From Agelas oroides (lineage: Eukaryota; Porifera; Demospongiae; Agelasida; Agelasidae), in contig OX422196.1 of assembly GCA_949130485.1 (NCBI GenBank), positions 3,950,889 to 4,014,888 on the forward strand: a stretch of 64,000 nucleotides of DNA. The letters are read 5' to 3'. Below, in pieces: positions 20,942-33,515 of the stretch. Numbering within the stretch: the first letter of the stretch is position 1; each line of letters opens with the position of its first letter. A program made the position numbers and the translations under genes. The notes below the pieces were generated by a model that saw nothing but the letters and a program-made list of their open reading frames with translations, did not search any database and was not told the DNA's origin.

Positions 20942-21511
20942 TGCCCGCATGCAAATCGAGAAAATGGCTGACGCGAAACAAGTTTGCCTGGCCTAAAGTG
21001 GTGTATATTAGTATGTGCTTTGTGTTTTATCATCACGCAGCTGTAGTGTCATAGACAATATACTTCCTTGTAGTGGTAGTGTATAGCTATATAGTTGCAA
21101 TCCCAGTAGACGCTAAAAATATGCAATTACTGCGCGTGCAGAAGTCCCAGACTTCAAACACGCTGGAGCCTTCTCGGCTGTACAAACCTCCCAGCAAAAA
21201 ATGCTGTGTACAACTAAATCAACAGAGCTACAACGATGGTGCAAGTGCGGTACTCTTTGAATGTGCTTTTGTACCAAGAAGGTGCGAGAATAATTGAAGT
21301 TCTTTATTCGCGGCGGGACACTCGTTCTATGAGTCCGGTCTCCGCTCAAAGGCAATTTGCCGCTCGTGGTACATTAGTGCAGTGAAGTCAGAATGAGTTC
21401 TCTTCCGAACCAAGATAATTGTGTGGACAAAGTGAAGCTTAATTACTCAGGTCAGACGGAAATTGTTATATAAATTACCGGTCGTGCGACGCCTGAAAGA
21501 AAGCAACTTCT

Positions 21512-22572
21512 ATGGAAGGGAATTTGAAGGACGACATGGAGTCACCTGAATCCTCCCCAGATTGCAGGCTCGTGAAATTTTACAGCAGCGACGTTCACGA
21601 CGAAGTGGATTTGCATTTTGCAAGATCCTTGTCAGCGGCGACAACAAAATCTGAATCGCCTGAAGGGTCGCCGAAAAGCGAAGGTACGTGTATTGCAGAA
21701 CTATGGAAACCTGAACAGCTGAGCTACCATGCACATTTAATAGCATTTAATATAGCTACATTACATGAGCTATTGAGTATCGCAAACTTACTTTTCCCTC
21801 CCCTCCCCTCCCCTCCCCTCCCCTCCCCTCCCCTCCCCTCCCCTCCCCCGCAGAACGACCATGAAGCACTCTGACCACTACAGCCCCACTCAGAATCCAG
21901 TCCGTAGCCACCACTGCTCTTCCTCTCCCTCTTCCTGTGAACACACACCACTGGCAACATCATCCACCTACATCCTTCCCTACTCATTCCAGTGAAACAC
22001 ATTCACTTCACCCACCCCGACTAATGCTACACAGCAAAGGAAGAATAGTCCACCCACAGTTTGTTGAGTTTGTGATCCATCCTGAGGTGGACCCATATAA
22101 GGACATTCCCAAGCTCCCAGGGCAGTGTGATCCCTCCTTCTCTCCTCCCCCTCACATTGGGTGGATATCCTGTGAGGATATGGATAGAGGCGAGTCAACA
22201 TACAACTTTTAATAGTATACCACTAATATCCAATATGAATGACTTTATATTGGCGGATTTTAATTTGGCGGTAGGCTGGTCGATCCGCCAAACCGCCAAA
22301 TTTAATTCCCCGCCAAATTTTCCGGCTATACGGTATATAACTTTATATAAGTAGAGCAGTCTGTAAGCTCAGCACATTGCCATGCTGTGGCAATATTGTT
22401 TCACAAGGAACAACATGCATATATGTAGCTACAGTAGTTATACAGTTGTATATCTATAGCAGTTGACTATATGCACTTATGTGATCAATCATTTTGTTAC
22501 ACATGCACTGCAGGATGCCAGGACTTGTCTCTAACAGAGGAAGAACTGCAGCATATTATTGAAGACATATAA
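21512..22572 (+). pseudogene. Tondu/vestigial-like gene, copy A (one in-frame stop)
   Basis: Exons 21512-21683, 21854-22189 and 22514-22572 join in phase to 188 codons. Exon 1 carries DEVDLHFARSL, matching the Tondu (TDU) motif V-D-x-H-F-x-x-[SA]-L by which vestigial-like proteins bind TEAD factors. Exon 2 has a low-complexity part, then VHPQFVEFVIHPEVDPY. Exon 3 ends EEELQHIIEDI. The second intron uses a GC donor (GAG|GCGAGT). Codon 61 is TGA (21862-21864) where copy B has CGA, a CpG-type transition; otherwise the frame is open. The Tondu call rests on one short motif. It could be an allele- or assembly-specific stop in a real gene. Confidence 0.5.
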
Positions 22573-22835
22573 CATTCAATTTTTGCAGCTTGTATGCTAT
22601 AACAATATTATTTTTGTGCCATATAGACCTTAATTCTATACCCCGTCTGATCAGTATAATTATGTCAGTCCTTACTACCCCAGTTGGTCAAACGTTAACC
22701 AAGTGGGATTTTGACAAAATGGGAATCTACATCCAAATTTGGAAGAAAGTCACGATACAGTCGTGCAGAATGTACTTCATATCAGCCCATGTTTCTGCAG
22801 AGCTTGCAGTTTGGCTCAATTATAATTAGCTAAAG

Positions 22836-23908
22836 TCCGGATGTCATTTCGTTCCAACCTCTTTCCCTACTACATCAACAATTGCGAAATCATTTCACAT
22901 ACTCATCACAAGGATCTTGGCATCACTATGTCTTACGATCTCTCCTGGTCTAAGCATATATTGCTCAAATCTCTTCCAAAGCATATCGTATCCTTGGTCT
23001 GCTCCGTAGAACTTTCTCAGCAACCAACAGCACCACAACAAGAAAGAGTTTATATATTTCCTTGGTCCACTCACAACTGCTCTACGCTTCTCAGATTTGG
23101 AGACCTGTCTTGATTAAAGACATAAAAAGTTTGGAACAAATCCAGCATTGAGCAACGAAATTTATTCTAAACCGGTCACTACACCGATTACAAAAGTCGG
23201 CTTTTAAAATTACACTTGCTCCCTCTCATGATGACTTTGGAACTCCAAGATATATTGTTCTTTGTAAGAAGCTTAAAACAATCGGCTCTGAATTGCAGTT
23301 CTTTTAATATTTCCCAATATACTTCTTTCAGCTCTAATGCAACAAGATCAGGGAGCCACAGCAAACTCGTTCAGCCGTTTGTGAAAACTAACAGATTCAA
23401 GAACTTTTATTTCAACAGATTTCCTCATCTATGGAACGCACTCCCACCAATCGACTTGCAATTAAGCTATGAATCAATCAAGATCAAGCTCACCGACTTA
23501 TTCTGGAACTCATTCGTTCAGAACTTTGACAGCAATAACCCATGTTCATATCACTTCTGCTGTCCATGCAGCAAGTGTTCACTACTGCCCAAGTCTACTT
23601 CTAATGATTTCCACTTCAGTCAACAATTGGATAATCCATGTCATGTCATGCTACTTTGAATTTGAACTAAACAATGATTAACTTTATAAAGTAATTTATT
23701 GTAATCCGCTCAAAATTAATATTTGTATTAGCCATTGTGCTATTGTTTGTTGTGTTTCATTTTGTTTTGTTGAGGCTGCTATCCCTCTCTGTAGCAGTCC
23801 TTCAGCACTGTAGTACATTCTTTGTATCGGCTTCACTCCTCACCCACACTGAGCTCGACATATTTCTGTCATGTCGTTCTGTGCTGTAAAGCAATAATAA
23901 TAATAATA
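22836..23908 (+). mobile_element. LINE 3' end (RT C-terminus), copy A
   Basis: Encodes, with frameshifts, HKDLGITMSYDLSWSKH, later FNRFPHLWNALPPIDL and NPCSYHFCCPCSKC: the end of a non-LTR reverse transcriptase ORF with its Cys-rich tail, of the CR1/L2/jockey broad type. A 3' UTR and (AAT)n tail end near 23908. A 2-bp insertion near 22957 breaks the frame that is open in copy B. Confidence 0.75.
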
Positions 23909-24305
23909 CTTGTACTTGCTATAGTGATACTTATATAATCACACCCACACACAACATTTACATACACAGCTATATATGACAGAACAAGACCTGTAACTAG
24001 TCAACTACAGTCAGTTTGTGAGGGGTCTTATGTGAAGCTCTAAAGCGCACAGGATTTCAAGTTGTGATTCCTGATCATTTTGTTCTTGATCTCTGACTTG
24101 ACGTTAGTGACAGACAGTAACATAGTTTCCTCTTAATGGTGGATAAATTCTACCAATAACTGTTATGTCAGCAGTGCGGTGACAGAGTGTGTAACATTCA
24201 ACCAGAACTGTACAAGCCATCACAACTGAGATGGCAATGACCTCAGCACAACAAAGCTATCTTGCACTAGATTCTAACTGCAGTTTGTTCATTACAATGT
24301 CTCAG

Positions 24306-24478
24306 GTCTTGCTGAGAAGACCATTGAAATCAATGGAGTGACCACTCCTAAGGGAATGACAGTCCAACTGCCCATCCATCTCATCCACCACAACCCAGAA
24401 TTCTGGACCAAACATGAGAAATTTGACCCAGAACTTGTGCATACTGCCATGGCTCTGAACCCTAGAAATCTCCAGTAG
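24306..24478 (+). pseudogene. Cytochrome P450 exon relic, copy A
   Basis: Reads LAEKTIEINGVTTPKGM, then TVQLPIHLIHHNPEFW and EKFDPE before a stop at 24476. This matches the strand and PERF-region segment of CYP3/CYP5-like P450s just upstream of the haem-binding loop. The ExxR helix and the haem Cys loop are not found nearby, so it is a lone exon relic. It precedes the 57-bp array directly. Confidence 0.55.
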
Positions 24479-24545
24479 CACAAGAAGGGTACCAAGTTGT
24501 AATCATTAAGGAATATAGCTACATGACAACTAAGAGGTGAGATTG

Positions 24546-26826
24546 CTACCAGTGAGCACAAGCTGAACCTCACGTTGAGACTACTCCTTGAAACACTGCA
24601 TGCTACCAGTGAGCACAAGCTGAACCTCACGTTGAGACTACTCCTTGAAACACTGCATGCTGCCAGTGAGCACAAGCTGAACCTCACGTTGAGACTACTC
24701 CTTGAAACACTGCATGCTACCAGTGAGCACAAGCTGAACCTCACGTTGAGACTACTCCTTGAAACACTGCATGCTGCCAGTGAGCACAAGCTGAACCTCA
24801 CGTTGAGACTACTCCTTGAAACACTGCATGCTACCAGTGAGCACAAGCTGAACCTCACGTTGAGACTACTCCTTGAAACACTGCATGCTACCAGTGAGCA
24901 CAAGCTGAACCTCACGTTGAGACTACTCCTTGAAACACTGCATGCTGCCAGTGAGCACAAGCTGAACCTCACGTTGAGACTACTCCTTGAAACACTGCAT
25001 GCTGCCAGTGAGCACAAGCTGAACCTCACGTTGAGACTACTCCTTGAAACACTGCATGCTACCAGTGAGCACAAGCTGAACCTCACGTTGAGACTACTCC
25101 TTGAAACACTGCATGCTACCAGTGAGCACAAGCTGAACCTCACGTTGAGACTACTCCTTGAAACACTGCATGCTACCAGTGAGCACAAGCTGAACCTCAC
25201 GTTGAGACTACTCCTTGAAACACTGCATGCTACCAGTGAGCACAAGCTGAACCTCACGTTGAGACTACTCCTTGAAACACTGCATGCTACCAGTGAGCAC
25301 AAGCTGAACCTCACGTTGAGACTACTCCTTGAAACACTGCATGCTACCAGTGAGCACAAGCTGAACCTCACGTTGAGACTACTCCTTGAAACACTGCATG
25401 CTACCAGTGAGCACAAGCTGAACCTCACGTTGAGACTACTCCTTGAAACACTGCATGCTACCAGTGAGCACAAGCTGAACCTCACGTTGAGACTACTCCT
25501 TGAAACACTGCATGCTACCAGTGAGCACAAGCTGAACCTCACGTTGAGACTACTCCTTGAAACACTGCATGCTGCCAGTGAGCACAAGCTGAACCTCACG
25601 TTGAGACTACTCCTTGAAACACTGCATGCTGCCAGTGAGCACAAGCTGAACCTCACGTTGAGACTACTCCTTGAAACACTGCATGCTGCCAGTGAGCACA
25701 AGCTGAACCTCACGTTGAGACTACTCCTTGAAACACTGCATGCTGCCAGTGAGCACAAGCTGAACCTCACGTTGAGACTACTCCTTGAAACACTGCATGC
25801 TACCAGTGAGCACAAGCTGAACCTCACGTTGAGACTACTCCTTGAAACACTGCATGCTACCAGTGAGCACAAGCTGAACCTCACGTTGAGACTACTCCTT
25901 GAAACACTGCATGCTACCAGTGAGCACAAGCTGAACCTCACGTTGAGACTACTCCTTGAAACACTGCATGCTACCAGTGAGCACAAGCTGAACCTCACGT
26001 TGAGACTACTCCTTGAAACACTGCATGCTGCCAGTGAGCACAAGCTGAACCTCACGTTGAGACTACTCCTTGAAACACTGCATGCTGCCAGTGAGCACAA
26101 GCTGAACCTCACGTTGAGACTACTCCTTGAAACACTGCATGCTACCAGTGAGCACAAGCTGAACCTCACGTTGAGACTACTCCTTGAAACACTGCATGCT
26201 GCCAGTGAGCACAAGCTGAACCTCACGTTGAGACTACTCCTTGAAACACTGCATGCTACCAGTGAGCACAAGCTGAACCTCACGTTGAGACTACTCCTTG
26301 AAACACTGCATGCTACCAGTGAGCACAAGCTGAACCTCACGTTGAGACTACTCCTTGAAACACTGCATGCTACCAGTGAGCACAAGCTGAACCTCACGTT
26401 GAGACTACTCCTTGAAACACTGCATGCTGCCAGTGAGCACAAGCTGAACCTCACGTTGAGACTACTCCTTGAAACACTGCATGCTACCAGTGAGCACAAG
26501 CTGAACCTCACGTTGAGACTACTCCTTGAAACACTGCATGCTACCAGTGAGCACAAGCTGAACCTCACGTTGAGACTACTCCTTGAAACACTGCATGCTA
26601 CCAGTGAGCACAAGCTGAACCTCACGTTGAGACTACTCCTTGAAACACTGCATGCTACCAGTGAGCACAAGCTGAACCTCACGTTGAGACTACTCCTTGA
26701 AACACTGCATGCTACCAGTGAGCACAAGCTGAACCTCACGTTGAGACTACTCCTTGAAACACTGCATGCTACCAGTGAGCACAAGCTGAACCTCACGTTG
26801 AGACTACTCCTTGAAACACTGCATGC
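24546..26826. repeat. 57-bp tandem array, about 40 units (copy A)
   Basis: Head-to-tail units of 57 bp containing CAGTGAGCACAAGCTGAACC and ACTCCTTGAAACACTGCATG. All units look identical except for one position: CTACCAG versus CTGCCAG (about a dozen of 40 are G). Since 57 is a multiple of three and the unit lacks stops, it is open on both strands (751 and 847 residues), which is no proof of coding. Copy B has 13 units, all of the A type. Confidence 0.95.
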
Positions 26827-29653
26827 TTGAAACAATACATGGAAGTGACTGCACCTTACAATGAGGCATAAAGTGGATCTTTATCTAGGTATTTGGTCAA
26901 AAGGCATCAACCATGGCTGCAAAACACTGCAGCCACACAAGAACATTAATCAGTTTGATACACAGGAACTGCATTGCTTGGGAAAAATGAAAATCACTTC
27001 CTCTTGGGACATGCTAGCTGGAACCACCACAAGTGGCTTTGGATGTGCTGTTTGATTGCATGTGGGCAATGTTCCCTGCAGGGTACCATAATAGAATGCA
27101 CTTCATTTCTACTTTTCTATAGGTACATGCAGTGCTCAGATGGTATCGTAGCAACAAATACATACATCACTATGGGTTAGTCCACTGTGTAGTCGTAGTC
27201 TCCTGAACTGTTCGCATTATACTTTTGGTATGCAGAACAGGTAAATCTGTTTACATGCTTGCATGTAATGTAACAGCTCATAAGAAGAGTCTAGGGACAA
27301 AGTAACTGTACGTGTAACCACTAACAAGACAGGCAACTAGAAAACATAGGATAGCCTCCTTCATAAGTTACACCACCCTCACTTTTCACTAGAGGCTAGC
27401 TACAAACTGACTTTCCTTCATACATGACTGTTAACAATAAGTTTCATTTTATACAGCATTCATTATGTAAATGACATCATCATATTTGTGTAGGATGTTG
27501 AGTGTTATGAATGCCTCTAATATTTAGAAGGAAAAAATGTGTACCATGCAATCAGCAAGGTATATTTTGTAGTTTACATTTACAACCAATGAAACAGCTC
27601 AATGCTGCCCTAAAGTGCAGTACACCAAACATGCAGTTCGATAGGCTCAATGCAGCAATATCACCTGCAGCCATCAATTGAAAGTAGAAGTCAGGCATGC
27701 CGTGCAGATATTGAGTGTCTGGTTGGTCAGTTTGATGGCCAAATATCTACTTGCTGTCTTGTTTGGTTCAGTGTCAATGTTTCATTGTTGCTTGCTTTTT
27801 GAGACTTATTGTGAATTGCAAATTTTTTTGTCCATGGCACATTCAACTGTACAATGAATTGTTAATTGACTCTGCTGTTGGTCATGCTATAAATAATATT
27901 GTACCGCTGATGCAAGCTACTGGAATGGATAACAGTATTGACATGTAATTATATAGTCCTCGCCAAGGATTAGTGTGTAGTGTGCATTAATTACAGCTGC
28001 TTTACCTCCAAAATCGATGGGTGCTTTAATTGGCTATGTATCTCAACCTCATTCTCATACTCAGCCTAGCTGTCTGCATCAGAGTGGACGGCTCCAAGAT
28101 AAGCTGTATTTAGAAAGTGAATCATTACATGGGCCATTTGATAGGAAATGGGTGTTTGGGGTGATTTCTGGAAATTTGCACATTTATGCACCAAATTATA
28201 CTTTAGTATTTAACACTTTCCTGGCAAAGAATGCTTGTTGAAATAACTTATCATTGCCAAGTTATATTTCTTAAAACCAACTCATGTACAAAAGACAACT
28301 TTGAGAAATAACAGTTTAAAGTTTGACAAATGTTTAATGCTGGATGTGGACACCATGTTCTGGTTCTCCTAGCTCAGCCATTTGCAATTCAGTTGAGTAC
28401 ATTTACTCCTCAGGAAATTGACTATAACAACTGTTTGAGCAAACTTATTCACTTTCAAGCTCTTTTTGTGCTAGTTTCCTTGCTTTGTCAAAATTAGGCA
28501 TAAGAACATTTGGCTGGTCACCCTCATTTAAAACACCTCTAGCAATCACAGTGCCAAGACCCAATTAATCTTCACTCCATCAGAACCTCTGCCATGACAG
28601 TAAGTGTTCCTGGGACCTCCAAAGCAAACTCATAGAATATTCCTCATCCTGTTCAGTGAATGCAGCTAAGAGTGCTTCATCTTCACATGCTAGAATGCTT
28701 ATGTCATCACTAGTAGTAGCTATAGCTCATAGCAGCTGTATAAAACATGCAAAGTGGTGACACTACTAAATGTTCTACAGTTATAGCTAGGCAACTTACC
28801 CAGAAATACAGCTGCATTCTGCATGCCATGTGGATATTTCCCACTTAGTGAGCACTTTCTGACATGGGAGTATGCATATGTTTAACCTCAGGATGGTGGC
28901 ATTTCAAAATTGCAATAATCCCAGTTTCGTCAAAAATTTCGTATTTCACATATTTAGAGCTACTGAATATTCATAAATTTCACCCTAAGGCCCCTTTTCC
29001 TATAAAACGGCCCACATCGTTATTAGGTAGATATACTGGTCCCACTGGTTCCCTGGTTCTAATTTTCTGCCTTAAGAAGCAACAAGCCAGATATGCCCAT
29101 TTGAAAAACTGCTGCTGTGATCAGGCAACAGCGTGTGTAGGTCCTACGAAAGGATATGCAGGTTTGTGTTGTAGTACGAGACTCTCTGCTTACATAAACA
29201 GCATACATTCCACCCCCAAGATGCAAAATAAAGGAATCATGTAATTTAAACTAAAACAACTTTAAAATTTACATTTCCATTGCACCTATGTGCGCTTGAT
29301 TTGCCATATATATGGCTGAATTGGTCACTATTTGGTGAAATTGGAAACACTCCTTCTAACGATGTTCTTCCAGGCATAAATCTGCCCGTTCACCTCACCG
29401 AGTGTGCCTTTGTCTGCCTCAACACTTGTTCAGTTCCTATCAGTGCTGAAATTTCACACAAACACTGCTTTATCAGTTCCATTTTGGTGATCGCTGGTGG
29501 GGTAATGTCACTTCACTACAAGACCCTAAGCTGGCTACCCCATTGTTGTCTTGTCATGGGCAAGCCGAGACGAAAAAATTATGGCTGCCCTTTCATTGAC
29601 TGGTGAGATGCTAAATACAAAATTAGACTAATGCTTGAAAGTTTTTTATCATA
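26827..29653. other. No supported gene; end of duplication A and unique DNA
   Basis: 26827-28094 is shared with copy B and shows no recognisable protein. 28095-29653 is unique. A minus-strand open stretch at 28445-28560 (GVLNEGDQPNVLMPNFDKAR, then a stop) looks coding-like in composition but I do not recognise it. Two open frames at 28864-29244 and 29280-29606 (+) have no visible domain. Confidence 0.3.
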
Positions 29654-30076
29654 GGTAAGTTCACAATTTCACATCACATCACTTGACAATTTTGATCTCT
29701 ACATGGTCAATGAGTCAAGGTGTTGTTGCCAGGGTGTAGCTATGTTTCATAATCTTCATTTCAAAAATGTTACTTCAGTTATCTCCATTGTTTCACAGGG
29801 TTCTGAGTCGAAGTACATCAGTGGCACGTTATCCCATTCACAGCACCAAACACAGGCCAAGAAAACGAAGAAAAGGGGATGTACTCCAAGTTTGAGGGCA
29901 TCGTATCAATAGTCAGTTGGGCCATTAGGCAATGAAAAGGCATTGCATCTGCAGAAAAGAAAAATAAAGTGATGGCAATCAAAGTGCAGACCACTTTCAA
30001 TATTACACATACAGTTTAGATTGTATTACATTGTATTATTTGCAGCTATGATGTGATGTGAAATTGTGAACTTACC
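29654..30076. mobile_element. MITE with 27-bp perfect terminal inverted repeats
   Basis: GGTAAGTTCACAATTTCACA (29654-29680, continuing TCACATC) is repeated exactly inverted at 30050-30076. About 423 bp, no coding domain recognised. No clear target duplication. Confidence 0.75.
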
Positions 30077-30088
30077 TCTGTATAGCTA

Positions 30089-30189
30089 CAAGCCAGACCC
30101 AAACAACCCCAGTGCAGATCACTTTCAATATTACACACAGTGCTACTGAAGCGATCCACACTGCACTGGGGTTGGTTGGGTCTGGCTTG
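30089..30189. repeat. AAGCCAGACCC inverted-repeat element
   Basis: CAAGCCAGACCCAAACAACC... and its inverse (GGTTGGTTGGGTCTGGCTTG) bracket about 45 bp. Flanked by a direct repeat of TACAGTTTAGATTGTATTAC (30010 and 30200), which may be part of the duplicated target or an older repeat. Similar GTCTGGC foldbacks lie at 43148-43208 and 54036-54115. Confidence 0.65.
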
Positions 30190-30533
30190 CAAGACTACCA
30201 TACAGTTTAGATTGTATTACATTGTATTATTCTTGTTTGCAGCTACTTATGGAATTAAATCAAGGCAGGCTCAAACGTTAGCATCAGCATCATTGAGCAC
30301 ATCAAGGCCTCTGCTTCTTCAAATGTAATCCTCGGCAGCACTCATCTGAGGAAGACAGTAGAGGAGCTTCTGCAAAGGGAAACCATAAAAAGAAGCTAGC
30401 AAACTAGCTAGCTTATTAGGATGAATACATATAATAGAATGAGTAATGTCCTAAATAGCACGAGGTGAAGCCAAATGCTATTTAGGGCATTACAAGTGCT
30501 ATAAATTTACAGTAAATTGGAGGTATGTTCTGA

Positions 30534-32570
30534 TTCCAAAAGTGGATGATTTTTCACCTCTCTGTTTCATCCAAAATTGGATGTTTTTGTGTGCTGGTCC
30601 AATTTTGGATGATTCATGGTGGTTGTTTTCTATATAGGAACTCAGTGAACTAAAAGCATCCAAATGTGGATGATTTGTGTCATCAAATTTTGGATGTTTA
30701 TTTAATGAGTACATAAGCATCCAAACGTGGATGATTTGTGTCATCAAATTCTGGATGTTTATTTAATGAACACAATCTCATCCAGATTTGTGTCATCAAA
30801 TTCTGGATGTTTATTTATTTGGATGTTTATTTAACACAAGTCACAAAATGAAAACAAGCACATGTAGGGATGGAATCCTCAAAAACCAACCAAACTAGAT
30901 GGGACACCACAATACTTTCCACCATCCCTACATCTTGTGCCAACTATGCCTTGTGTTAGTGGTGTGCATAGGAGGGTCGTGGAAGGCAGTGGGGTGGGTA
31001 GTGCTGGGTGCGGAGTGCATGTTGATGTGCATGGAGACTGAGTTATGTTGTGGATAGCTGCAGTGTAGTTGCTACTGAGCATGGGCAAGACATATGTAGA
31101 AACTGTAGAGTGCATGAGCAGTGCTGGGTCTGTATAGCATGTTAGAGTAGTGTAAGTTATGTTGTGAAATTTTGTTACTGCTAGACATGGCAGATATGGA
31201 TTGTTTTTTATGTGGAAGACTGTGGAGAGAGCAATGCTGAGTGCCGTGTTCATTTAGTGGGTGTGGATAGAGTAATGTACTTTTAGACGGTTTTGTGGTG
31301 TGCATAGTTGGCAAAATGGCACAAGATGTAGGGATGGTGGAAAGTATTGTGGTGTCATTCCCATCTAGTTTGGTTGGTTTTTGAGGATTCCATCCCTACA
31401 TGTGCTTGTTTTCATTCAGAAAACTTTTTTGTGACTTGTTCCTAATGTTTTTTTTTGTTTTGTTTTTTAGGGGAAGATGCATGATCTCTAACATACGAAA
31501 GTATAGAACTTTGTTATTCACAAAGAACAAAGTATCGTCATAAATTCAAATGCTTCCAAGTGGAAAGTATAGATCCAAACATCAAACTTCTTTATCTATG
31601 GGGTTTAGAAGCCCAAGCAAAGCCTCATAAAACCTAAGTGCAAAGTGCATGGTTTTTATGAGGCTTTGTACGGGCTTATAATTCCATAGGTCCCTAATGC
31701 TGTGGTATCAAACCGATTTAGACTATAGCTACTCACCGTCAAACTGTTGCTGTAATGGAGTCTTACGACTCCATACTATGTGACCTCTGTGGGGACGAAG
31801 TCTATGGAGAGTTTTTCGGTGAACCCAATAATAGTTCACATGGAGTGAGAGGAGCTGAACAACTACCAGTTTCTGTGGCCGCCTCCTCTAGTGTGATGGT
31901 TTTTGAATGAACCCAGGCACAACACAATAAAAGAGGATAAGAAGACACCAGCCCAAAATGCTACAATCAACTCTATGTAAACTTGTACTGTATGTAAAGA
32001 TGTACAATCTGCATTTTTGTTGTAAATGACTATAACAAACAAAATTTGAAATTTGAAATTTGGAAATGGAATATTGAATATCGGTGGCTAGTGTTCTAAG
32101 TTGCCAGCTAGCTAGTGTTCTAAATTGCAAGCTAGTGTTCTAAATCGCCAGCTGGTGTTCTAACTATCAAGTACCTAGTGTCTAGGTGAGTTATTTGATG
32201 ACACAAATCATCCACGTTTGGATGCTAATGTACTCATTAAATAATCATCCAAAATATGATGACACAAATCATCCACATTTAATGTACTCATTAAATAATC
32301 ATCCAAAATTTGATGACACAAATCATCCACGTTTGGATGCTAATGTACTCATTAAATAATCATCCAAAATGTGATGACAAATCATCCACGTTTGGATGCT
32401 AATGTACTCATGAATTAATCATCCAAAATATGATGACACAAATCATCCACGTTTGGATGCTTTTAGTTCACTGAGTTCCTATATAGAGAACAACCACCAT
32501 GAATCATCCAAAATTGGATGATTTTTAAACCAGCTCACAAAAACCGGTCAAAAATCATCCACTTTTGGAA
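30534..32570. mobile_element. 2-kb foldback element with tandemly repeated long inverted arms
   Basis: The arms (about 30534-30835 and 32170-32570) are inverted copies, each built of roughly 60-bp units containing CATCCACGTTTGGATG and TGATGACACAAATCATCC-type motifs. Inside lies a second inverted pair: about 100 bp at 30841-30942 and 31316-31434 (ATGTAGGGATGGAATCCTCA and inverse). A small hairpin lies near 31614-31690. No transposase was seen. Structure resembles Foldback-type elements. Confidence 0.7.
31755..31910 (+). CDS. Small hypothetical ORF inside the foldback element
   Basis: ATG to TGA, 51 residues, begins MESYDSILCDLCGDEVYGEF with one CxxC pair. Not recognised. It could be a remnant of a captured zinc-finger exon or chance; codon composition is plausible but the ORF is short. 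Confidence 0.2.
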   Translation: MESYDSILCDLCGDEVYGEFFGEPNNSSHGVRGAEQLPVSVAASSSVMVFE

Positions 32571-33000
32571 GTTGACCATAGTAAATTGTGTTATTGCATG
32601 CTACAATAGTATAATTGTGTACTATAAACTATAATTATAGTAAAGCTACATTTGTGTGCTATAAACTGCTATAACAAGTGTATTACTATGCACATTGACC
32701 AAACAAATGACTATTACAAGTTTTGCTCAGTAGACGCCATTCGAGCAATTTCATTGGTTGTTTCAGGCTTGTGCAGATTTAGAGAATATGCCAAGAGCTG
32801 GATGAGAGGACAATGCACCGATCATGTTGATCTCGCTTCTGCCCCAATCATACAATCTCAAATATATAGCATTCAGCTACAAGTGTGGTCTTAGCCATTT
32901 GTGATTTAAAATCCATACTGCCAACCAGCCCAACTGCACAAAGTCTAAACTACTTGCATTCTTCAGGCACAACAGCTTCCAAAGCCATATCTCTATAAGA

Positions 33001-33515
33001 ATGGCAGTAGAATGAAAAGTAGAATGGGGTAGATGAGAGTATTGGTAGAATGACTAGAATGGGAAATGAAATAGAGCAGTAGAATGCAGTAGAATAGCAC
33101 ACCTGTAAATTCCTGATTTACATCTTCCACCCATTATGTTCCACTCTACTTCTCATTCTACTCCTATCTGTGGATGCCTGGCCTTGAGAGCCAGAGGTAG
33201 ACCTTAGAAAATCCTTGTAAACATCCAAGGAATTTCCCCTCAGTACTCATCCACACTGCACCCCACAACACTATTCACTGTGTTTTGAGAATGGTAACAG
33301 TAGAATGAGCACTGTATTAGAATGGAGACAGAATGAGCTGCAGAATGGAAAGAAAAACGACAGTAAAATGGGGGCTGAATGAGTAAAGGGATGTGGGTAG
33401 AATGAACAGTATAATGGGAGTAAAATGAGTATTAGAATAGTACTAGAATGCACAGCAGAATGGGAATAGAATGAACAGTAGAAAGGGGATAAAATGAGCA
33501 GTAGAATGAAGTACT
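33001..33515. repeat. Degenerate AGTAGAATG-rich minisatellite
   Basis: Many imperfect copies of GTAGAATG(G/A)G-type words spaced by 10-20 bp across two blocks (33001-33110 and 33295-33515), with complementary CATTCTACT words between them. Confidence 0.6.

Larger units (their letters stand above)
19838..28094 (+). repeat. Segmental duplication, copy A
   Basis: Direct copy of 45746-52187, highly similar outside indels. Copy A is longer because of an insertion (about 20262-20945), a larger 57-bp array (40 versus 13 units) and smaller indels. Similarity ends abruptly at GTGGACGGCTC; a further 100 bp of similarity occurs between 34933-35030 and 52205-52312, as if copy B lacked 28095-34932. Confidence 0.9.

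Noticed and set aside
24546-26826. CRISPR array
   Set aside because: Units are contiguous with no variable spacers, and the DNA is from an animal.
24292-26835. Very long open frames on both strands (847 and 751 residues)
   Set aside because: They are produced by a stop-free 57-bp tandem unit; no start context, domain or codon signal supports translation.
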